DNA of 8,353 nt from NCBI GenBank assembly GCA_945224895.1, contig CALYNW010000030.1, forward strand, positions 1-8,353, given 5' to 3'. Source of the stretch: an uncultured Clostridia bacterium (GTDB lineage Bacteria; Bacillota; Clostridia; Oscillospirales; Acutalibacteraceae). The stretch's first letter is position 1. Every line of letters starts with the position of its first letter. Under the pieces are notes generated by a model that worked only from the letters and a program-made list of their open reading frames with translations, did no database searches and was not told where the DNA came from. The position numbers and the translations under genes are program-made. Shown here piece after piece: positions 1-5,096 of the stretch.

Positions 1-1
1 C

Positions 2-193
2 TTATTCATTTTCAATTGCCTCTGTCTGTACAGTCTGCTCACTGTATTCTTCTCCGTTAGGGAGTGCCTCTTCTATATAAGGAATAGTCATATAAAATAT
101 CAGTGCAGACAAAATAATTGTAATTATCGGAATTATAATGCTTTTTAAAAGCGTATTATTTCTGAATTTTTTAAATTTCTGGGATGTTTCCAT
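2..193 (-). CDS. Small single-pass membrane protein, function unknown
   Basis: Complete 63-residue reading frame with ATG at 193 and TAA at 4-2. I do not recognise the family. A basic N-terminus (K6, K8, K9, R11, K17) is followed by one hydrophobic helix at about residues 18-40, then a 23-residue tail with eight glutamates and no basic residue. By the positive-inside rule this predicts N-terminus in the cytoplasm and an acidic tail outside; there is no signal-peptidase-like or lipobox motif. It is probably a real gene because a ribosome binding site (GGTGAG, 199-204, 5-nt spacing) and a near-consensus promoter (236-264) sit correctly upstream. It is divergent from the ddl operon and shares its control region. 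Whether it works alone or with a gene left of the window cannot be seen. Confidence 0.72.
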   Translation of the reverse strand: METSQKFKKFRNNTLLKSIIIPIITIILSALIFYMTIPYIEEALPNGEEYSEQTVQTEAIENE

Positions 194-235
194 AATATCT
201 CACCATACTAATTAGTTTAGATAATATTCCTAGAT

Positions 236-264
236 ATTATAACATTACAGATGTCATTTGTCAC
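236..264 (-). promoter_or_regulatory. Near-consensus sigma-A promoter for the small membrane protein gene
   Basis: Read on the minus strand: -35 GTGACA (264-259, five of six matches to TTGACA), a 17-nt spacer, and a perfect -10 TATAAT (241-236) preceded by the TG of an extended -10. The predicted start is near 229, giving a leader of about 35 nt to the ATG at 193. The spacer holds an imperfect dyad, TACA-GA-TGTC on the plus strand (246-255), which differs by one base from the TACANNTGTA core of BlaI/CopY-type operators. Confidence 0.65.
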
Positions 265-271
265 TAAAATT

Positions 272-301
272 TTTAATATTATTTAATAATACAATATTAA
301 A
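272..301. repeat. AT-only inverted repeat between divergent promoters
   Basis: TTTAATATT at 272-280 is exactly complementary to AATATTAAA at 293-301, with 12 nt between. Its centre lies almost midway between the two divergent -35 elements (264 and 313). It contains no G or C in the arms, so a hairpin would be weak. It could act as a pair of UP elements, a protein-binding dyad, or nothing more than AT-rich sequence. Confidence 0.4.
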
Positions 302-312
302 TATTTATTCTA

Positions 313-341
313 TTGATTATTGACAATTCTTGTGATACAAT
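313..341 (+). promoter_or_regulatory. Sigma-A-type promoter for the ddl-argS operon
   Basis: -35 TTGATT (313-318), a 17-nt spacer, and -10 TACAAT (336-341) with an extended TG at 333-334. The predicted start is near 348, leaving a leader of about 79 nt before the ddl ATG at 427. A perfect TTGACA also occurs at 320-325, but the best -10 partners for it (TATTAT at 341, TATGAA at 344) have 15- or 18-nt spacing and poorer hexamers, so a second overlapping promoter is possible. Confidence 0.6.
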
Positions 342-356
342 ATTATGAATTAAAAT

Positions 357-398
357 CGAAAAACAGCGTTTTGTTTTTTCGCGTTCTCGGCATATGCC
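357..398 (+). other. Structured 5' leader of ddl: hairpin plus 10-bp palindrome
   Basis: CGAAAAACA (357-365) pairs with TGTTTTTTCG (372-381) around a 6-nt loop with one bulged T. Eight bases further on is a perfect palindrome, GGCATATGCC (389-398). Both lie between the predicted transcription start and the ribosome binding site. There is no T-run after the hairpin that would make it a clear terminator, and the leader is too short for a T-box. Its role is unknown; it could be an operator, an mRNA-stability element or chance. Confidence 0.35.
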
Positions 399-426
399 TA
401 TTAAATTCCTAATGGAGGGATTCATT

Positions 427-1491
427 ATGAATAAAATTACTCTTGCTATTGTATTCGGCGGTGTATCATCGGAGCATGATATCAGCTGTATATCCGCAAA
501 GGGTATCATATCAAACATAGATATTAACAAATATAACCTTGTGCTTTTGGGAATTACAAAGCAGGGAAAATGGTATATCTTCAATGATGATGTTAACCTT
601 TTACCTAATGATATGTGGCTTAACTCCCCAAGCCTTATTCCTGCATTTATTTCTCCCGATGCATCTGTTCACGGTATCGTAACAGCAAAGGGAGATATCA
701 TAAGACTTGACGCAGTATTCCCTGTTCTTCACGGTAAAAACGGTGAGGACGGAACTATTCAGGGTCTTTTTCAGCTTGCTCAGATTCCGTTTGTGGGATG
801 TGACTCAACATCATCAGGGGTTTGTATGGATAAGGCAATAGCAAACGCTGTTGCAGATGCCGTCGGAATTGCTCAGGCTAAATGGTGTGCATACACCACA
901 TATGATTACAGTAAAAATCCCGACCTTTGCCTTGACGAGGCAATAGAAAAGCTGGGGCTTCCCATATTTGTAAAGCCTGCAAACGCAGGCTCCTCTGTGG
1001 GAATTTCAAAGGCTCACACGAGAGAAGAGCTGAAAACAGCCATGGCTACTGCCTTTAAGGAGGATAAAAAAGCTGTTCTCGAAGAATTTATAAGCGGACT
1101 TGAGGTTGAATGTGCCGTTATGGGCAACGAGGAGCCTGTGGCTGCCGAGGTCGGTCAGATTATTGCATCTGCTGAATTTTACGATTTTGATGCAAAATAT
1201 AACAATCCTTCACAGCTTTGCATACCCGCAAATCTTTCTAAAGAAAAAAGAGACGAAATACGTGAAGCAGCCGTTAAGGCATATAAGGCAATGGGCTGTG
1301 AGGGACTTTCAAGAGTTGACTTTTTCGTAACGGCAGATGATGGAAAGGTTCTTTTAAACGAAATAAATACAATCCCCGGTCAGACACCTATCAGTATGTA
1401 CCCCAAGCTTTTTGAGGCTGTGGGAGTTTCGTACAGAGAGCTGATAGACAGACTTATTGATTTGGCAATCAAGCGTGGGGGAGTAATATAG
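427..1491 (+). CDS. ddl: D-alanine--D-alanine ligase
   Basis: Joins two D-alanines with ATP to make the dipeptide that ends the peptidoglycan stem; cytoplasmic, ATP-grasp fold. 354 residues, normal for Ddl. Visible landmarks are the N-terminal FGGVSSEHDIS (E16 matches the substrate-binding Glu15 of E. coli DdlB), LHGKNGEDGT (101-110), the ATP-binding VKPANAGSSVG (182-192), the omega-loop FYDFDAKY (251-258) with Lys257-Tyr258, and metal ligands D298, E312 and N314 in RVDFF and NEINT. The ATG at 427 was chosen because GGAGGGA (414-420) stands 6 nt before it; an in-frame ATG at 394 lies inside a palindrome and lacks a ribosome binding site. The GCDSTSSGVCMDK segment and the early GITKQGKWY recall the VanG/VanC branch, but Tyr258 and Met324 (SMYP, where serine ligases carry Arg) favour D-Ala-D-Ala. 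First gene of a four-gene unit. Confidence 0.95.
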   Translation: MNKITLAIVFGGVSSEHDISCISAKGIISNIDINKYNLVLLGITKQGKWYIFNDDVNLLPNDMWLNSPSLIPAFISPDASVHGIVTAKGDIIRLDAVFPVLHGKNGEDGTIQGLFQLAQIPFVGCDSTSSGVCMDKAIANAVADAVGIAQAKWCAYTTYDYSKNPDLCLDEAIEKLGLPIFVKPANAGSSVGISKAHTREELKTAMATAFKEDKKAVLEEFISGLEVECAVMGNEEPVAAEVGQIIASAEFYDFDAKYNNPSQLCIPANLSKEKRDEIREAAVKAYKAMGCEGLSRVDFFVTADDGKVLLNEINTIPGQTPISMYPKLFEAVGVSYRELIDRLIDLAIKRGGVI

Positions 1492-1508
1492 TAAAACAGG
1501 AAGTAAAA

Positions 1509-1937
1509 ATGGATAAAATACTTTTGGAAATAACAGGGACTCAGAGAATAGACGGTCAAAGGGACAAAACAGAGCTTACCACTGTAGGAACAATAGAGCA
1601 CACAGAGGACAGCTATATTGTAAAATATACAGAACAGCAGGAACCGCCCTTTGCTCCCATAGATGTTACGGTCAGAATTTCAAAGGATGAAAAACTTGTT
1701 GAAATGACAAGAAGCGGAGCCTATGAATCAAGACTTGTAATCGAAAAATCGGGCAGAAATCTATGCCATTACGGCACGGAATACGGCGATATCCTTATGG
1801 GAATTGCAGGTCATTCCATTGAAGCCGAAATAAATGATGGTGACGGAAGATTTACCTTTTGCTACGATATAGATTTAAACGGTGCTCTTGCTTCAAGAAA
1901 TGAAGTCAGAATGGTATATAAAAACAATCAGGAGTAA
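1509..1937 (+). CDS. DUF1934 (YwiB-like) beta-barrel protein
   Basis: 142-residue soluble protein, the usual size for DUF1934. Family features seen: an N-terminal strand ILLEITGTQ, alternating polar/hydrophobic strands throughout (TVGTIEHTEDSYIVKY, VTVRISKDEKLVEMTRSG), a central YGTEYGDILMGI (about 87-98) and a terminal FCYDIDLNG followed by EVRMVYKN. The pattern fits the calycin/lipocalin-like barrel assigned to this family; there is no signal peptide, membrane segment or catalytic motif. No biochemical function is known to me. It follows ddl by 17 bp with AGGAAG (1498-1503) 5 nt before the ATG, and its last codons contain the argS ribosome binding site. The same order, ywiB then argS, occurs in Bacillus subtilis, so the link to argS is old. 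Family assignment is by pattern and context, not by search. Confidence 0.8.
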   Translation: MDKILLEITGTQRIDGQRDKTELTTVGTIEHTEDSYIVKYTEQQEPPFAPIDVTVRISKDEKLVEMTRSGAYESRLVIEKSGRNLCHYGTEYGDILMGIAGHSIEAEINDGDGRFTFCYDIDLNGALASRNEVRMVYKNNQE

Positions 1938-1941
1938 AACG

Positions 1942-3630
1942 ATGTCAAAAATAGTTAAGGAAACAGAAAAAGCATTAAAGGATATAATAACAAAGGCAAT
2001 AAATACCGCTATTCAGGCAGGCGAGCTACCCGAGGCGGAAATTCCCGAATTCATTATCGAAAGACCGTCTAACAAAGCAAACGGCGACTATTCCTCAAAT
2101 GCCGCAATGGCAGGTGCAAGAGCATTTAAAAAGGCTCCAAGGGCTATTGCCGAAAGCATACTCAGCCACATTGACCTTTCAAACACTCTTTTCAGCAGTG
2201 CCGAAATTGCAGGTCCGGGATTTTTAAATTTCTTCCTTTCACAGAATTATTACAGCGAAATTTTAAAGGATGTTATTGCCTGCGGAAATACCTACGGAAA
2301 ATCCGATTACGGTGAGGGTAAAAAGGTTATTGTTGAGTTTGTTTCCGCAAACCCTACGGGACCTATGCACATAGGTAATGCCCGTGGCGGTGCAATCGGC
2401 GACTGCCTTGCTTCTGTTCTTGACTGGGCAGGCTATGACGTAAGCAGAGAGTTTTACGTTAATGACGCAGGAAATCAGATTGAAAAATTCGGCCTTTCCC
2501 TTGAGATAAGATATCTTCAGCATTTTGACAGCAGTATTGAAATGCCCGAGGACGCATACCACGGTGCAGACATTACCGAGCACGCAGAAAATTTCATTAA
2601 GGAATACGGCGACGAATACGTTTCAGCCACTACCGAAGAAAGAAGAAGGGCTCTTGTTGATTTTGCTCTGCCGAAAAATATTGCAGGTCTTGAAAGGGAC
2701 CTTGGCAGATACAGAATTAAATACGACAAATGGTTTAAAGAATCAACCCTGCACAATGACGGCTCCGTTGATAAAGTCATAAGTGCACTAAAAGAAAAAG
2801 GCGTAACATATGAGCAGGACGGAGCTTTATGGTTCAAAGCCTCGGAATTTGGCAATGATAAGGATATAGTTCTTATCCGTGCCAACGGACTGCCTACCTA
2901 TATTGTTCCCGATATTGCATACCACTATAACAAGCTCGTTACAAGAGGCTATGACAAGGCAATAGATGTTTTAGGCGCTGACCATCACGGATATGTTCCC
3001 AGAATGAAAGCGGCTCTGACTGCCTTAGGGCTTGACGCATCAAGGCTTGACATTGTAATTATGCAGATGGTAAGGCTTGTAAGAGACGGTGAAACAATTA
3101 AGCTCTCCAAGCGTTCAGGCAAGGCTATTACTTTGAATACTCTTATTGACGAGGTTCCACTTGACGCCGCAAGATTTTTCTTTAATCTCCGTGAGCCAAA
3201 CTCTCACTTTGATTTTGATTTGGAGCTTGCCGCTAAAAAGTCAAGCGAAAATCCTGTATACTACGTTCAGTACGCTCATGCAAGAATATGCTCAATAATC
3301 AAAAAGGCTGAAAGCGAGGGAATAGTCCTCAAAACACCCACTGATGAGGAGCTTGCTCTTCTGTCATCAGAGGAGGAAAAGGAGCTTATCCGCCACCTTT
3401 CAATGCTTACCGATGAAATAATTTCAGCCGCTAAAGCATATGACCCTGCTAAAATCACTCACTACGTTATTGACCTTGCTACTCTTTTCCACAAGTTCTA
3501 TAACGCTCAGAGGGTTATGGTTGATGATGAGGGCTTAATGCAGGCAAGGCTTTATCTCTGCAAAGCAGTTAAAGATACAATTAACAACATTCTTACAATG
3601 CTTAAAATAACCGCTCCCGAGGTTATGTAA
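1942..3630 (+). CDS. argS: Arginyl-tRNA synthetase
   Basis: Charges tRNA-Arg with arginine in the cytosol; class I synthetase. 562 residues, the normal bacterial length. The N-terminal tRNA-binding (Add1) domain spans about 1-100. The catalytic domain carries the HIGH-type signature in NPTGPMHIGNARGG (H143-N146) and the KMSKS-type loop as KLSKRSGK (K387-K390 core). GADHHGYVPRM lies between them. The C-terminal DALR anticodon-binding domain begins near YVQYAHAR (about 440) and ends with the typical ITAPEVM. The start at 1942 was chosen because AGGAG (1930-1934) precedes it by 7 nt and MSKIV aligns with the family N-terminus; the frame is open 20 codons further up but that stretch overlaps the DUF1934 gene. 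Only 4 bp separate the two genes, so translational coupling is likely. No T-box precedes it. Confidence 0.97.
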   Translation: MSKIVKETEKALKDIITKAINTAIQAGELPEAEIPEFIIERPSNKANGDYSSNAAMAGARAFKKAPRAIAESILSHIDLSNTLFSSAEIAGPGFLNFFLSQNYYSEILKDVIACGNTYGKSDYGEGKKVIVEFVSANPTGPMHIGNARGGAIGDCLASVLDWAGYDVSREFYVNDAGNQIEKFGLSLEIRYLQHFDSSIEMPEDAYHGADITEHAENFIKEYGDEYVSATTEERRRALVDFALPKNIAGLERDLGRYRIKYDKWFKESTLHNDGSVDKVISALKEKGVTYEQDGALWFKASEFGNDKDIVLIRANGLPTYIVPDIAYHYNKLVTRGYDKAIDVLGADHHGYVPRMKAALTALGLDASRLDIVIMQMVRLVRDGETIKLSKRSGKAITLNTLIDEVPLDAARFFFNLREPNSHFDFDLELAAKKSSENPVYYVQYAHARICSIIKKAESEGIVLKTPTDEELALLSSEEEKELIRHLSMLTDEIISAAKAYDPAKITHYVIDLATLFHKFYNAQRVMVDDEGLMQARLYLCKAVKDTINNILTMLKITAPEVM

Positions 3631-3641
3631 AGGAGTAATAT

Positions 3642-5051
3642 ATGTCACAAATTAAAAGCAAGGCGCTTCACCTTGTAGGAGACAGACTGTTTAAGTACAT
3701 TTACAAAAATCCAAAAAAGAATATGCTGAAGCTTATTAAAATAGGCAAGGTCTTTGCAGGAAAAATGTATCCCGAAAGCACATTTACAAAGCCTATTGAA
3801 ATTATTTCCGACAAGGATAATATATGGCATCAGTTTCTTTTCAGAGGTCTTGACGAGGTTGACGGAGACTTTTTGAGAAAGGCTGTACTGACCTTCGGTA
3901 TTGATTTAGGGCTTATCGGCACTTCAACCATTCGTAAAAAAAGAGAGGTTGAAAACTGCAATATTCCTTGGGTAATTCTTATGGACCCCACATCTGCCTG
4001 CAATATGAAATGCAAGGGCTGTTGGGCGGCTGAATACGGTCATAAATCGAGTCTTACTCTTGATGAAATGAGAAAGGTTATCCGTGAGGCTAAGGCACTT
4101 GGAACTCATTTTTATATGTTTACAGGCGGAGAACCTCTAATCAGAAAGAATGACATATTAACACTTGCCAGAGAAAACCGGGATTGTATTTTCCTTTCCT
4201 TTACAAATGCCACCCTTGTTGATGAAAAATTCTGCGAGGATATGAAGGAATGCGGAAATCTTGCACTTGCCATTTCCCTTGAAGGAAACGAGGAAACAAA
4301 TGATGCAAGACGAGGCAACGGTGCGTATCAGAAAACAGTTGAGGCTATGAGGCTTCTTAAAAAGCACAAATGTCTTTTCGGTACATCCGTTTGCTATACA
4401 AGTCAGAATTACGATGCAGTTACCTCTGACGAATTCTATGATTTTATGATAGAAAACGGTGCAAGATACGCTTGGTATTTCCACTATATGCCTGTGGGAA
4501 GCGGCGCAGATACAAGCCTGCTTCTTTCTCCCGAGCAACGTGAACACGTATACAGAGCAATAAGAGAAAAGAGAAATTCCAAAACAGGCAAGCCGATTTT
4601 TACAGTTGATTTTCAGAATGACGGTGAATTTGTGGGAGGCTGTATTGCCGGAGGCAGAAACTACTTCCACATCAACTCCGAGGGTGACGTTGAGCCCTGC
4701 GTATTTATTCACTATTCAGACTCGAACATCAGAGAAAAGAGTATTCTTGAATGTCTAAAGGCTCCTCTTTTCCATGAATACTACAAGGGTCAGCCATTTA
4801 ATGACAATATGCTCCGTCCCTGTCCTATGCTGGAAAATCCACAGGCACTTAGAAATCTTGTAAACAAAACAGGTGCAAAATCCACAAACCTTATGAAAGC
4901 GGAAAGTGCAGACGAGCTTTGTGCAAAATGCGATATGTACGCAAAGGCTTGGGCACCTAAGGCAAAGGAAATTTGGGAGGAGCAGGAACGCTTCCACCCA
5001 TTCACGCAGTACTATCGTGATACTCCCGAAGGCAAATCAGAATTGAATTAA
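3642..5051 (+). CDS. Radical SAM protein with SPASM/twitch-like auxiliary cysteines
   Basis: 469 residues. The radical SAM core begins with CxxxCxxC (C120, C124, C127, CNMKCKGCW) that binds the 4Fe-4S cluster, followed by GGEP (162-165) for SAM binding. After the core, C334 and C353 are spaced as Cx13Gx4C, matching the start of a SPASM/twitch auxiliary-cluster motif; C394 (RPCPM) and C427/C430 (CAKC) could complete one auxiliary cluster. The full seven-cysteine SPASM pattern is not present. About 110 residues precede the core, with a basic, amphipathic-looking stretch at 8-40 and the block WHQFLFRGL (62-70); no clear transmembrane helix. Substrate unknown. Start chosen by AAAGGAG (3629-3635), 6 nt upstream and overlapping the argS stop. 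Last gene of the ddl operon, followed by a hairpin terminator. No precursor-peptide gene is adjacent, which argues against a standard peptide maturase. Confidence 0.88.
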   Translation: MSQIKSKALHLVGDRLFKYIYKNPKKNMLKLIKIGKVFAGKMYPESTFTKPIEIISDKDNIWHQFLFRGLDEVDGDFLRKAVLTFGIDLGLIGTSTIRKKREVENCNIPWVILMDPTSACNMKCKGCWAAEYGHKSSLTLDEMRKVIREAKALGTHFYMFTGGEPLIRKNDILTLARENRDCIFLSFTNATLVDEKFCEDMKECGNLALAISLEGNEETNDARRGNGAYQKTVEAMRLLKKHKCLFGTSVCYTSQNYDAVTSDEFYDFMIENGARYAWYFHYMPVGSGADTSLLLSPEQREHVYRAIREKRNSKTGKPIFTVDFQNDGEFVGGCIAGGRNYFHINSEGDVEPCVFIHYSDSNIREKSILECLKAPLFHEYYKGQPFNDNMLRPCPMLENPQALRNLVNKTGAKSTNLMKAESADELCAKCDMYAKAWAPKAKEIWEEQERFHPFTQYYRDTPEGKSELN

Positions 5052-5057
5052 GATACT

Positions 5058-5096
5058 AAAATGGCTGTGAAGAAATATAATCTTCACAGCCATTTT
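5058..5096. terminator. Bidirectional intrinsic terminator between convergent genes
   Basis: A perfect 16-bp stem (5058-5073 with 5081-5096) around a 7-nt loop AATATAA. The GC-richer core GGCTGTGAAG is flanked by an A-run on one side and a T-run on the other, so each strand reads stem followed by Ts. It ends the radical SAM transcript (stop at 5051) and, on the other strand, spoIIE. The outermost base pair is the last base of the spoIIE stop codon. Confidence 0.92.

Noticed and set aside
320..349. TTGACA at 320-325 as the main ddl -35
   Set aside because: Hexamers at 15 or 18 nt from it are poorer than the TTGATT-N17-TG-extended TACAAT pair, so it is kept only as a possible secondary promoter.
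394..426. Upstream in-frame ATG for ddl at 394
   Set aside because: It lies inside the GGCATATGCC palindrome and lacks a ribosome site, while GGAGGGA is ideally placed for the ATG at 427, where the family N-terminus begins.
427..1491. A vancomycin-resistance ligase of the VanG/VanC type
   Set aside because: No vanT, vanXY or vanRS neighbours are in the window, the gene sits in a housekeeping operon, and the Tyr258/Met324 positions fit D-Ala-D-Ala.
1492..1941. A T-box or other riboswitch controlling argS
   Set aside because: argS is separated from its neighbour by 4 bp and the operon leader is under 100 nt, too short for a T-box.
4158..4712. 184-codon open frame on the minus strand inside the radical SAM gene
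   Set aside because: It lies wholly opposite a well-supported gene with SAM motifs, has no ribosome binding site of note and no recognisable domain; its composition is that of an antisense shadow.
3642..5051. A ribosomally made peptide (RiPP) maturation system around the radical SAM gene
   Set aside because: No small precursor-like frame, peptidase or transporter lies beside it, and the SPASM cysteine set is incomplete.
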